Shown here: one piece after another, positions 9,201 to 18,064 of the stretch
How positions within the stretch are numbered: position 1 is the first letter of the stretch
Layout: each line of letters opens with the position of its first letter
Assembly (NCBI GenBank): GCA_023954715.1
Contig: JAGSHD010000001.1
Coordinates: 62,001 to 126,000 of the forward strand
Length of the DNA stretch: 64,000 nucleotides
From: Candidatus Cloacimonadota bacterium
GTDB lineage: Bacteria; Muiribacteriota; UBA6191
Reading direction: 5' to 3'
Position numbers and translations under genes: made by a program
Notes under the pieces: model-generated
What the model saw: only the letters and a program-made list of their open reading frames with translations
Databases searched by the model: none
Told to the model about the DNA's origin: nothing

Positions 9201-10343
9201 ATGGGGGTTTTCATGGAGATAAATTACATTTTTGAGCTATTGATCATCTTTATAGGGCTAAGGGTTATACACTCCTCTTATAAGGCTAAGGCATTACAAA
9301 AAACAGCCCTATACATTTTATTCATTTTTGTTTTTGCTACTTTTCAGTATTTTATGGTCTGTGGCCTTGCCTCTGCTTCTCCTATATACTCTGAGATCTT
9401 ATTCAATACTTGGATTTTTTTATTTGCTATGACTTTAGGCAAAACTCTCGAAGCAACATGGAAGAAGGCGAGTCGCTTTAAAACTGCTTTAAAAATCATA
9501 TTTATTGTTACATTTTTAATGCTAATTTTTGGACTACTCAACACTAGACGAGCCAAGATAGATGTTCGTTTTACTCCAAAAACGTATAATTTTAAATACA
9601 CAGAAAGTTTTGTAAAAACCTCTGATGGATTAAACATTCGATCTTGGTTTATAAAAGGACATCTAAAAAACGATAAAGTTGCTATAGTCTCACATGGGAT
9701 TGGCGCAAATTTGGGTGACTCTTTTCCATTTGCTTTAAAGTTTTTGATCGAAGGATATGATGTAATTACTTTTGATTGGCGCTCACATGGCCTCTCAGAT
9801 GGTCATTTGATTGAGTTTGGTGAAGGGGAGAGGTTTGATATCCAAGCAATCCTAAGCAGTTATCAAAAAGAGTTGGATGGTTACTCAACTAGAGTAGCGT
9901 TTGGCGCATCCATGGGTGGAGGTAATATTATTAAAAACTGGGATTTGTATAAGCAATCTAAAGTTACAAGGTTAATATTAGATTCACCTTATGCAGATGT
10001 AAGAGACGCTGTCATTCAAAAACTTTGGTTTTTACCTTTCCCCGAATCTATAAAGTGGCATATCTCCAATTTAACTTGCCGCCTAGCATCAATCTTTATC
10101 AACACTCGCTCTGTTTCCAACCCGCCAATACAAAATATTAGTAAGCTAAAAGATACTCCCGTCTTACTTATACATGGCAAAAAAGATATCTTACTACCAT
10201 ACCAAGGATCACAAAGACTCTTTGATCAACTAGATCCTAAAATCAGTCAACTAGCAATATTTGATAAAGCAGGTCATCTAAACTCTCATAGAAAGCACCG
10301 CAAAGAATATGAAAAAGTATTTACAGAGTTTTTAAACCGCTAA
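9201..10343 (+). CDS. Membrane-anchored alpha/beta hydrolase
   Basis: 380 residues. The first 110 or so hold three to four hydrophobic segments. The rest is an alpha/beta hydrolase domain: SHGIGANLGDS (oxyanion region), FDWRSHGLSDG, the nucleophile elbow FGASMGGG, a likely Asp in IHGKKDILLP and a likely His in DKAGHLNSH. It resembles BAAT/prolyl-oligopeptidase-like serine hydrolases, but the substrate cannot be read. An alternative start, ATG at 9213, has GGGGG just upstream and may be the real one; AAGGCGA at 9184 would serve 9201. Its last 12 bases overlap the convergent MFS gene, and no terminator is visible between them. Confidence 0.75.
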   Translation: MGVFMEINYIFELLIIFIGLRVIHSSYKAKALQKTALYILFIFVFATFQYFMVCGLASASPIYSEILFNTWIFLFAMTLGKTLEATWKKASRFKTALKIIFIVTFLMLIFGLLNTRRAKIDVRFTPKTYNFKYTESFVKTSDGLNIRSWFIKGHLKNDKVAIVSHGIGANLGDSFPFALKFLIEGYDVITFDWRSHGLSDGHLIEFGEGERFDIQAILSSYQKELDGYSTRVAFGASMGGGNIIKNWDLYKQSKVTRLILDSPYADVRDAVIQKLWFLPFPESIKWHISNLTCRLASIFINTRSVSNPPIQNISKLKDTPVLLIHGKKDILLPYQGSQRLFDQLDPKISQLAIFDKAGHLNSHRKHRKEYEKVFTEFLNR

Positions 10344-11627
10344 CTCTTGTTTTTCTTCTTCTTTGGCTTCTCCATGTAAAAACAATATAGTCAAAGTAGA
10401 AGTAACTAATCCAATAGCAATAAGCATTAAAATTACCTTATACCACCCGTTGGGTAAATCAGCCACATAACCAACCGTAAATGAGGATATGGCACTAGCT
10501 AAATACCCACCAAGATCTAACAAAGAAATCAAGGCCCCTGAAAATGGCCCCCCATACTTAATTGAAAAAATACTCATAGGTAGATAATAAGAAGGGGATA
10601 TTGAGAAGCCAAAGACAAATAAGCACGCTTGTACTAATGTTAGATTTTGATCCGCGGCTAATCCAAGTTTATCTAAATTTAAGATTAAAACCATACACAA
10701 CACAGAAATAATCATTAAAACGCCCATAACTCTAGTGATCGCTTTTGGAGATAGAGCATCAAAAATATAGCCACCGATTAAAACAGCCATAAAAGACCCA
10801 AAAGGAAAGGCACTAGCAGCCATTACAGCATCTGATGTAGAAATATTTAGGGTTTCTTTTAAAAACATTGGTACAAAGTCTAAGAAGTTCATCATTACTG
10901 TTAAACCCATCATAGCCAAAAATATTAACCATACCCTAAGGCTTTTTGAAAAGTCCAATAATGCATACCCTACCGTTTTATTAAAAAACTTATGCTCTGA
11001 ATGATCTATCTCATTGTCAAAGCTACCTTCAACGACTTGCTCATCTGGTTTTTCTGTGACAAAAATAAACCAAACTGTGGCAAAGGATAAACCAACAGCA
11101 GCTGCAACATATAAAGTTTGACTCCAAGTTAAATATCTTAAAAGGTAACCAAATCCCATGGTAGCTATGATAGTACCAATCCTGCTAGATGTTGAAATCG
11201 CACCCCATACTCGGCCATACTGAGAAGGGTGATACCAGTTTTCAATTAGTTTTGCCAAAGATGGCCAACCACCAGATTTAGATACAGCGATTAAAAAGAA
11301 AATAACACAAAAACCTGTGAAGTCTGTATTCAAGCCAAATAATATCAAATACAAAGCTACCGAGATTAAAGCAACTAAAAAGTTTGATTTTCCACCAAAC
11401 TTATCTGTACTCCATCCAAAGATCATTTTACCAGTCATACCACCTAGGTTTCCGTAAGCCAAAATTTTACCAAAATCTGTTTTAGTCAAACCCACAGCTG
11501 GATCAGCAATCAACTCAGGAGAAATAGCCATCAAACTCTGTCTCATTATCATAGTTACTGCATAGGCAAAATACATAACGACCAATAATCGTATCTGTGA
11601 GCTTCCGAACTTAGCAATATTTTTCAT
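10332..11627 (-). CDS. MFS transporter, organophosphate:phosphate antiporter-like
   Basis: 431 residues with 12 predicted transmembrane helices in two six-helix halves, separated by a charged loop at about residues 195-225. N-terminal features such as MRQSLMAISPEL and GGMTGKMIFGWSTDKFGGK (loop 2-3) resemble the GlpT/UhpC/hexose-phosphate group of the major facilitator superfamily. The C-terminal half (FPFGSFMAVLIGGYIFDALS) fits as well. The substrate is unknown; a sugar phosphate or glycerol phosphate is plausible from family only. Inner membrane. It is convergent with, and overlaps, the hydrolase gene, and its promoter must lie in 11628-11856, shared divergently with the next gene. Confidence 0.75.
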   Translation of the reverse strand: MKNIAKFGSSQIRLLVVMYFAYAVTMIMRQSLMAISPELIADPAVGLTKTDFGKILAYGNLGGMTGKMIFGWSTDKFGGKSNFLVALISVALYLILFGLNTDFTGFCVIFFLIAVSKSGGWPSLAKLIENWYHPSQYGRVWGAISTSSRIGTIIATMGFGYLLRYLTWSQTLYVAAAVGLSFATVWFIFVTEKPDEQVVEGSFDNEIDHSEHKFFNKTVGYALLDFSKSLRVWLIFLAMMGLTVMMNFLDFVPMFLKETLNISTSDAVMAASAFPFGSFMAVLIGGYIFDALSPKAITRVMGVLMIISVLCMVLILNLDKLGLAADQNLTLVQACLFVFGFSISPSYYLPMSIFSIKYGGPFSGALISLLDLGGYLASAISSFTVGYVADLPNGWYKVILMLIAIGLVTSTLTILFLHGEAKEEEKQELAV

Positions 11628-11856
11628 GGGGTTCCTTTACAGCGAGGTAAAATTTTCAACTATACTTACCCTATATAGATCTTCTGGATGTTAAATTTTG
11701 CTACATACTAACATATTTAGATGGGATTACGAATATTGTAAGAATCTTCGCCCAAGAAAGACCTAACCTAGAACAAAAGTTTCATTATATCAAAAAACTT
11801 ATATCACTATCGTAAATCTATGAACAATAACTGCTGTAAATACCACGGATGTCAAC

Positions 11857-12561
11857 ATGAAAACTCCTGAATTTAAACTCTATGATCACATAGTTTTACC
11901 TGTGGCATTCCCCGTAATCTTCTATATACTCCATTTGAGGTTTGATCTATATTCGCAGAATTCTTCAAATTTGTTTTTTCAAGTTATATTCATCTTTGCA
12001 ATTATAGATATCAATAAAAATAAGCTAAATAGCTTTGATCAAAAATACTTAATTGTATCTTTAATCATATTCTTTTTAGGTCGATTAAGTCGTCCCTATA
12101 CCCTAAGCTCTTCTATCGTTCCTACTGACTTTTTAATCGTCATGTTTTGTATGTTTCGTAGTTTACAGCTCCTCTTACAAACGATAAATATTAGTCTGCA
12201 AAAAACTAGAGGACAATACAATGCTTGTGTTATGATATTTTTATTATTTCCACCCTTTTTGGCCATTATTGTACCGCCTCATAGGGGAGGATGTGGCCGC
12301 AGTCATAGCCCAAAACGGGCTTGTTTTGCAAACTTAAAAACATTAACGGGCGCCATAGAAATGTATGAACTCGACATGGATTCTAAATTTAAAATCAATG
12401 ATTTACAATCCTATGATGTATTAGTTAAACATAAATATCTTCAATCTTTTCGTATGTGCCCAGAAAATAAAGACAGTAAAACTCCCTATAAAAAGTCAGG
12501 TGATTACTCTGAGATATGTTGTGAGGTACATGGATGCATTAGTGATTCTGTTAAAAATTGA
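11857..12561 (+). CDS. Membrane protein with a pilin-like C-terminal domain
   Basis: 234 residues. About residues 10-150 form four to five hydrophobic segments. A short basic, Cys-containing linker follows (HRGGCGRSHSPKRA), then a soluble tail: CFANLKTLTGAIEMYELD, LVKHKYLQ, RMCPE, ICCEVHG. This tail follows the pattern of the C-terminal part of type II/IV pseudopilins (Cys-x-x-Asn, then MY, then a CP motif, then Cys-x-x-HG). In those proteins the segment follows a single prepilin helix; here it follows a multi-pass domain and no prepilin cleavage site is visible. Function unknown. It stands alone between an MFS gene and ppa. Confidence 0.6.
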   Translation: MKTPEFKLYDHIVLPVAFPVIFYILHLRFDLYSQNSSNLFFQVIFIFAIIDINKNKLNSFDQKYLIVSLIIFFLGRLSRPYTLSSSIVPTDFLIVMFCMFRSLQLLLQTINISLQKTRGQYNACVMIFLLFPPFLAIIVPPHRGGCGRSHSPKRACFANLKTLTGAIEMYELDMDSKFKINDLQSYDVLVKHKYLQSFRMCPENKDSKTPYKKSGDYSEICCEVHGCISDSVKN

Positions 12562-12665
12562 TATTGATTGTGGTCTTTAGTACTTTTTCGTATAATCACT
12601 TTTTAAATTGTGGTAAGTAAGCTTTACTTAACACACCAACTCACAAATGTATTTTTAAGGAAATC

Positions 12666-13322
12666 ATGGATAAAGCAAACATAAAATTAATACTTGAAGA
12701 AGCTAGCAGAATGTTTAAACCCCACCCTTGGCATGGGATCGATGTTTGGGATGACCAAGAAAACAATATTTTAAATGTATACATAGAGATTGTTCCTGAT
12801 GATACTGTTAAATATGAACTAGATAAAAAAACAGGATACTTAAGAGTAGATAGACCACAAAAGTTTTCTAATATTATCCCAGCTCTTTATGGCTTTGTAC
12901 CTAAAACTTATAGTGGTGATTTATCCGCAAAGCACACCAACGAGGTAACAAATCGTACGGACTTAGTAGGGGATCAAGACCCCTTAGATATCTGTATTCT
13001 AACTGAAAAACATATCAAACACGGAGATTTACTATTAGGAGCTATCCCTATTGGTGGCTTTCGAATGATTGATCATGGCGAAGTAGATGATAAAATCATA
13101 GCTGTTTTAAAAAATGATGCTGTTTACGGCAACATCAAGGATGTAATTAATTGTCCTGAGAGTATTTTAGCTCGCCTAAAGCACTATTTTTTAACTTATA
13201 AGCAAATCCCTGGTACAAATGAAAAAGCTAAATGTGAAATCACTCATCTTTATGGACGTGAAGAAGCAATGAATATCATTAACTTATCCATGATGGATTA
13301 CAATAATAAGTTTGGTTTATAA
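12666..13322 (+). CDS. ppa: Inorganic pyrophosphatase, family I
   Basis: A 218-residue soluble pyrophosphatase that hydrolyses PPi to phosphate and drives biosynthetic reactions. Metal-binding residues are in GDQDPLDIC (D-x-D-P-x-D signature near residue 100); EIVPDDTVKYE and RPQKFSNIIPALYGFVP are also conserved. The N-terminal HPWHG, the long insert after GDLSAKH and the C-terminal YGREEAMNII resemble the chlamydial form rather than the shorter E. coli enzyme. A good AAGGA ribosome-binding site precedes the ATG. It ends before a strong bidirectional terminator. Confidence 0.92.
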   Translation: MDKANIKLILEEASRMFKPHPWHGIDVWDDQENNILNVYIEIVPDDTVKYELDKKTGYLRVDRPQKFSNIIPALYGFVPKTYSGDLSAKHTNEVTNRTDLVGDQDPLDICILTEKHIKHGDLLLGAIPIGGFRMIDHGEVDDKIIAVLKNDAVYGNIKDVINCPESILARLKHYFLTYKQIPGTNEKAKCEITHLYGREEAMNIINLSMMDYNNKFGL

Positions 13323-13390
13323 TTTATTATTAGTACTTTGGCTAACGCTTAAGTACTCACCAATGTATTTAGACTAAAAAACTTATAAAA

Positions 13391-13434
13391 TAAAAAAGCC
13401 TCGAAACAAATATGTTTCGGGGCTTTTTTATTTT
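13391..13434. terminator. Bidirectional terminator between ppa and the DEAD-box helicase
   Basis: An 18-base stem (arms 13391-13408 and 13413-13430, 4-base loop, one G-T wobble) is flanked by A-rich sequence on the left and T-rich on the right. It lies between two converging genes and so can end transcription from both sides. Confidence 0.88.
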
Positions 13435-13468
13435 GAGATGCTTAAGTAAGTTTAAGCTAGATCTACTT

Positions 13469-14962
13469 TTACCAAAACAGTTTATCCCACATAGATTTTA
13501 CAAAGTCAAAGAGACGATCTGCTGCTCCCTTTTTAGGAGCAACATAAGTGTTTCTGTGGTTTGTTTCATCGGAGCGATGTTGAGAGCCCTTGTCATAAGA
13601 CTTTTTATCTCTGTGGTTATTTCTATTTTGATTATTGTGATTATTTTGAGATCTCTTATTTTGTTGCTTATCTCTTGAAGAATTAGAGTTAGGTTTAGGC
13701 TTATTTTTTTGATTTCTATTTTGTGATTGCTTTTCGCTAGAATCATTTTGTTTATGCTCTGGTTTATGATACTTTTTGTTAGAGGACTTACCTCGAGTAC
13801 TTTTGTAATCATTACTTCTATCTGAGCTTTTTTCTTCTGTAGATTTTTGGTTTTCTGGTTTATCTTCGTGAAAAGTAGGCTCAATCCCAGTGAGTTTTAA
13901 TGTATCTTTAAAAACTTGCTCATCACGAGTAGTAACAAAACTCATTGACTCGCCCTTACGACCCATTCTTCCGGTTCTACCGGTTCTGTGAGTAAAGGAC
14001 TCTGGGTCATTAGGAAAGTCATAATTTATAACGTGTGTTACATTAGAAAAATCAAGACCACGACCTGCAACATCTGTAGCTAATAAGATTCGAATTCTAT
14101 TGTTTTTTACTTTATCAAAAATGTAAGTACGTTTTTCTTGAGGCATTCCTCCATGAATATACTCTACATATTTAAACTTTCGTTTTAGCTCTCCACAAAC
14201 GCTTTCTACGTTTCTACGAGAATTACAAAAGACAATAACTTGCTTGTACTCAATCTCTCTTAAATAGTTTACAGCATGTTTAACTCGGTCTCTATGTGTG
14301 ATTTTTTTAAACAAATGCGTAATATTAGCCGGAACCATTTCTTCTTTTTTAAGCTCTACGGTAATAGGATCTGTCAAACATTCATGTGCTAGGTTAGAGA
14401 TTTCTTTTGGCATTGTAGCTGAAAACAAAAGAGTCTGATGTTTGTTCATGATGCAAGACATGATAAATTGAATATCTTCAAAAAACCCCATGTTTAGCAT
14501 TTCATCAGCTTCATCAAGTATAAAAGTACTCAAATGCTTAAATGAAATTTTTGAAGAGTATATGTGATCAATCAATCGGCCTGGGGTAGCAACTAAAATT
14601 TGAACGCCTTGTCTTAAAACAGATTGCTGCTCTACGATAGGTACCCCACCATAAACGGCTAAAGCTTCTACTTCTAGGTACTTTGAAAACTTTTCAATTT
14701 CAGAAGTATATTGTAAGGCTAGTTCACGAGTAGGAACCACAACTAAAGCTTGGATTTCTCGACTTTCTAGATCTATTTTTTGTAAAAGAGGAATAGCACA
14801 AGCACCAGTTTTACCAGATCCTGTTTTTGCTAGTCCTAATATGTCACGGCCGTTTAAAACCTCTTGATAGGTTTTTTCTTGGATTGGAGTAAGAGTTTCG
14901 TATCCAACCTCGGTAATTGCCTTGAGAAGATTTTCTCTCATGTTTAATTCTGTAAACTTCAT
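13469..14962 (-). CDS. DEAD-box RNA helicase
   Basis: 497 residues. A complete helicase core: Q motif (TPIQEKT near 25), motif I AKTGSGKT at 45-52, PTRELA at 77-82, TPGR, DEAD at 150-153, SAT at 181-183, and HRTGRTGR near 313. ATP-dependent unwinding of RNA duplexes, probably in ribosome assembly or mRNA turnover. After about residue 350 the chain becomes a low-complexity tail rich in Asn, Lys, Ser and Gln, typical of bacterial CsdA/RhlE-like C-terminal RNA-binding tails but with unusually strong Asn bias. The final 15 residues are again ordinary (aromatic- and Asp-containing). Long 5' gap with a hairpin. Confidence 0.92.
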   Translation of the reverse strand: MKFTELNMRENLLKAITEVGYETLTPIQEKTYQEVLNGRDILGLAKTGSGKTGACAIPLLQKIDLESREIQALVVVPTRELALQYTSEIEKFSKYLEVEALAVYGGVPIVEQQSVLRQGVQILVATPGRLIDHIYSSKISFKHLSTFILDEADEMLNMGFFEDIQFIMSCIMNKHQTLLFSATMPKEISNLAHECLTDPITVELKKEEMVPANITHLFKKITHRDRVKHAVNYLREIEYKQVIVFCNSRRNVESVCGELKRKFKYVEYIHGGMPQEKRTYIFDKVKNNRIRILLATDVAGRGLDFSNVTHVINYDFPNDPESFTHRTGRTGRMGRKGESMSFVTTRDEQVFKDTLKLTGIEPTFHEDKPENQKSTEEKSSDRSNDYKSTRGKSSNKKYHKPEHKQNDSSEKQSQNRNQKNKPKPNSNSSRDKQQNKRSQNNHNNQNRNNHRDKKSYDKGSQHRSDETNHRNTYVAPKKGAADRLFDFVKSMWDKLFW

Positions 14963-14988
14963 ATATTCCTTAGTTTAGTGCTTCGATT

Positions 14989-15015
14989 GTATTGCTAATT
15001 ATCTGATAGCAATAC
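14989..15015 (-). promoter_or_regulatory. Hairpin in the 5' leader of the DEAD-box helicase gene
   Basis: A perfect 9-base inverted repeat (arms 14989-14997 and 15007-15015, 9-base loop) lies 26 bases upstream of the helicase ATG. No T run follows on the minus strand, so it is not a normal terminator. It could be a leader structure for autoregulation or cold response; that function is inference. Confidence 0.35.
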
Positions 15016-15171
15016 TTAGCAGGCCCACATTTTATTTGTAGGGGGGGTAGCCTATATTAGAGGACAAACCCCAACTATTGTGTCTATAGTGGCCTTCAAA
15101 ACCTTGTAGTATAGACTAAAAGCTAATGCTAAAACAACAATGCTCTAAGTTGATCACTTTTTGAAAGACCT

Positions 15172-15202
15172 AAAAAAAGCTCCAATAAACCATTGGAGCT
15201 TT
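15172..15202 (-). terminator. Rho-independent terminator after ettA
   Basis: A perfect 11-base stem (15176-15186 with 15192-15202, 5-base loop) starts 8 bases downstream of the ettA stop, followed on the minus strand by a run of seven T (15178 down to 15172). Confidence 0.88.
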
Positions 15203-15209
15203 AATTTAT

Positions 15210-16892
15210 CTAGCTACGCTCAAGTTTTCTATATTTAATAGATTTTGGCTGTGCTGCATCTGGACCTAATCTTTTAATCTTAGCCTCTTCGTACTCAGTG
15301 AAGTTTCCTTCAAAAAAGGTGACATTAGAGTCTCCTTCAAAAGCCAAAATATGAGTCGCGATTCTGTCTAAAAACCATCTATCGTGAGAAATCACTACCG
15401 CAGATCCCACGAAGTTTTGAATTGCTTCTTCAAGAGCCCTTAGAGTATTAACATCCAAATCATTGGTAGGCTCATCTAATAACAAAACATTTGCGCCTTG
15501 CTTTAAAATCCGTGCTAAATGAACTCGATTTCGCTCTCCACCAGATAACATACTTACTTTTTTCTGTTGATCTCCACCACCGAAATTAAAACGAGATACA
15601 TAAGCTCTTGAGTTCATTTCTCTAGATCCTAGTTGTACAAACTCTGCTCCTTCAGAAATGACCTCCCAAATAGACTTTGAGTCATCTAAAACATCTCTAC
15701 TTTGATCAACATAAGCTAATTTAACAGTCTCACCCACTTTGAAAGTCCCTGTATCAGGAGTTTCATGACCAGTAATCATTCGAAACAAAGTGGTCTTACC
15801 AGCACCGTTAGCACCAATAACCCCAACAATTGCCCCAGGAGGAATTACAAAGTCTAATCCTTCATATAACAACTTATCATCAAAAGCTTTTGAGATACCT
15901 TTGGCATCGATCACTATATTACCCAATCTAGGGCCGGGAGGTATATATAACTCCATATCTTTAATAGATGCTTTGGACTCTTCGTTGTACATAGTCTCAT
16001 ACGATTTAATACGAGCTTTAGACTTAGTCTGTCGTCCCTTAGCAGAAGTATTTATCCACTCTAATTCTTTCTTTAAAGCTTTTTGCTTATCACTCTCTTG
16101 CTTTTCTTCTGTAGCTAATCTTTTAGACTTTTGGTCTAACCAAGAGGAGTAGTTTCCTTTCCAAGGGATTCCTTCTCCACGATCTAACTCTAAAATCCAT
16201 CCAGCAACATTATCTAAAAAGTATCTATCGTGAGTAACTGCGATTACTGTTCCTTCGTATCTTTTAAGGTGTTGCTCTAACCACAATACACTCTCAGCAT
16301 CTAAATGGTTAGTAGGCTCATCTAACAATAAAATATCTGGCTTTTTAAGAAGTAATCTACAAAGAGCTACACGACGTTTTTCTCCACCGGACAATACCTT
16401 AACAGATGTTTCTCCAGGAGGACATCTCATAGCATCCATAGCAATACTTAAACGAGTATCTAAATCCCATCCATCTTTTACATCTATCAGCTCTTGAACT
16501 TTACCTTGCTTTTCAATGAGTTTGGTCATTTCATCATCGCTCATAGGATTGGCAAACGCATCGTTTATTGCATCATACTCTTTCATTAAGTCTACGACTT
16601 CTTGTAGGCCTTCTTCGACAACTTCACGTACAGTCTTTGATTCATCCAAATTAGGCTCTTGCTCTAATAAACCAATCGTATGTCCTGGTGCTAAAACTGT
16701 CTTACCATCAAATTGATCATCTAGACCCGCTAGGATTTTTAAAAGAGAACTTTTTCCTGAGCCGTTTAGTCCTAAAACACCAATTTTAGCCCCATAAAAA
16801 TAAGATAAGTGAATGTTTTTTAAAACAGGGGTTTTTCCGTAAAACTTACTAACACCCATCATTGAGTAAATTACTTTTTTGTCATCTGACAT
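15210..16892 (-). CDS. ettA: Energy-dependent translational throttle protein EttA (ABC-F ATPase)
   Basis: 560 residues, close to the 555 of E. coli EttA. Two ABC ATPase domains without membrane segments: Walker A at 41-48 (GLNGSGKS) and near 357 (GANGAGKT), signatures LSGGEKRRVAL and LSGGERNRVHL, Walker B with LLLDEPTNHLD and LLLDEPTNDLD. The inter-domain linker (about 240-310) is charged and helical, as in the P-site tRNA interaction motif. It binds the ribosomal E site and gates entry into elongation according to ATP/ADP ratio (family knowledge). Cytoplasmic, single gene ending at its own terminator. Confidence 0.93.
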   Translation of the reverse strand: MSDDKKVIYSMMGVSKFYGKTPVLKNIHLSYFYGAKIGVLGLNGSGKSSLLKILAGLDDQFDGKTVLAPGHTIGLLEQEPNLDESKTVREVVEEGLQEVVDLMKEYDAINDAFANPMSDDEMTKLIEKQGKVQELIDVKDGWDLDTRLSIAMDAMRCPPGETSVKVLSGGEKRRVALCRLLLKKPDILLLDEPTNHLDAESVLWLEQHLKRYEGTVIAVTHDRYFLDNVAGWILELDRGEGIPWKGNYSSWLDQKSKRLATEEKQESDKQKALKKELEWINTSAKGRQTKSKARIKSYETMYNEESKASIKDMELYIPPGPRLGNIVIDAKGISKAFDDKLLYEGLDFVIPPGAIVGVIGANGAGKTTLFRMITGHETPDTGTFKVGETVKLAYVDQSRDVLDDSKSIWEVISEGAEFVQLGSREMNSRAYVSRFNFGGGDQQKKVSMLSGGERNRVHLARILKQGANVLLLDEPTNDLDVNTLRALEEAIQNFVGSAVVISHDRWFLDRIATHILAFEGDSNVTFFEGNFTEYEEAKIKRLGPDAAQPKSIKYRKLERS

Positions 16893-16930
16893 TGTGATCT
16901 CCGTTTATATAAATTATGTAAAATTATTGA

Positions 16931-16966
16931 AAAATGACACTGGCTAAATTGCACAAGTGTCATTTG
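16931..16966 (-). terminator. Rho-independent terminator after the phosphodiesterase gene
   Basis: A perfect 10-base stem (16933-16942 with 16957-16966, 14-base loop) is followed on the minus strand by five T counting the stem's end. It lies 50 bases beyond the stop of the glycerophosphodiester phosphodiesterase gene. Confidence 0.65.
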
Positions 16967-17016
16967 TAGCTCTAAGTCCAAACTACCGTTTTGTACAACA
17001 GAAGTTTAAAATTAGT

Positions 17017-17910
17017 TTATCGAAGTTGTAGCGACTCCATGTACTGAACCAACGGTTGTGGATCATCGGTAATGATACCGTCTACACCCATCATTATTAA
17101 TCGATCCCAGTCATCTTTTTCATTTACCGTCCACGGTACAACTTTTACACCATAAAAATGAGCTATAGAAATATTTTCATTAGTTAAAAGATTGGCATTG
17201 GGTGAAATATAATTAGGGTTTAATCCTTTAGCTACAGCTGTAAAAGAAGGTCTGCTATCTTTAAGTAATGCAGCAATTTTGATTTTTCTATCTAATAATC
17301 GAATAGCGATTAATGTTCGAAAATCAAAGGATTGTACTACTGTTCGGTCAACTACATTGTGCTTTTGTAATGAAGCATATAATAACTTAGCAAATTGAGT
17401 TGGCCCTACAGTAAACTCAGGAGACTCTGGATAGATTTTAGTCTCAATATTAAACATAACAGTCTTTGCTAACTCACTAGGGTATGTAGTTAGCATCTCG
17501 AATACTTCATCTAAAGAAGGGATCTTTGTGCCTGTTTTTGTAGATTGATTTTTAAATCTTGGATTTTGCAAAGCTCCACAATCATAACTTTGAACTTGTA
17601 CCAAGGTAAGATCTCGAATCAACTCTCCCTTTTCAGGAACCTTGTTACCATTTTTATCTACACAAATATGTCCATCGATATGCGGATTATGACTTAAAAC
17701 TAAGTGATCATCTTTTGTTACAGCTAAATCAAACTCTAAAACATCCACTCCTACCTCTATGGCATATTGAAGAGCGGGGATAGTATTTTCAGGAAGAACT
17801 GCTCTTGCACCCCTGTGACCATGAATTTCGATAAATGGTGATTCAGCAATCGATTGAGTGCCGTTTGTTAATACGCAGAACGCTAGGATTAAAGAATTAA
17901 CTACTTTCAT
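17017..17910 (-). CDS. Secreted glycerophosphodiester phosphodiesterase
   Basis: 297 residues with a signal peptide (about residues 1-22, ending near SIA). GDPD-family TIM barrel: HGHRGARAVLPENT holds the first catalytic His and Arg, FDLAVTKDD and LSHNPHID the metal-binding Glu/Asp and second His, and the C-terminal VPWTVNEKDDWDRL with GVDGIITDDPQ is typical. It releases glycerol-3-phosphate from glycerophosphodiesters, here in the periplasm. The long insert between the two His and the periplasmic location fit the GlpQ branch more than cytoplasmic UgpQ. No glp transport genes adjoin, although an OPA-like carrier is encoded 5.4 kb away. Confidence 0.88.
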   Translation of the reverse strand: MKVVNSLILAFCVLTNGTQSIAESPFIEIHGHRGARAVLPENTIPALQYAIEVGVDVLEFDLAVTKDDHLVLSHNPHIDGHICVDKNGNKVPEKGELIRDLTLVQVQSYDCGALQNPRFKNQSTKTGTKIPSLDEVFEMLTTYPSELAKTVMFNIETKIYPESPEFTVGPTQFAKLLYASLQKHNVVDRTVVQSFDFRTLIAIRLLDRKIKIAALLKDSRPSFTAVAKGLNPNYISPNANLLTNENISIAHFYGVKVVPWTVNEKDDWDRLIMMGVDGIITDDPQPLVQYMESLQLR

Positions 17911-18064
17911 TTTTTACCTTTCTAAACTCGCTAAGTAACTCACTTGCATTGGTGAGTACCAAAATATAGACCTAATTTAACCAGTTATAGCTCTAAAAAT
18001 AGTGCCTGAATTGTACACTACTCCACACAAAAAACAAAGAAATCTATTAAATTTGTCACTCTAT

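Noticed and set aside
13412-13678. 88-codon plus-strand frame inside the helicase 3' region
   Set aside because: It mirrors the low-complexity Asn/Lys tail of the helicase and gives an implausible Ile/Leu/Val repeat protein.
17940-17980. Similarity of TACTCACCAATG near 13350 and, in reverse, near 17945
   Set aside because: Only about 12 bases match and the flanks differ, so it is not treated as a repeat.
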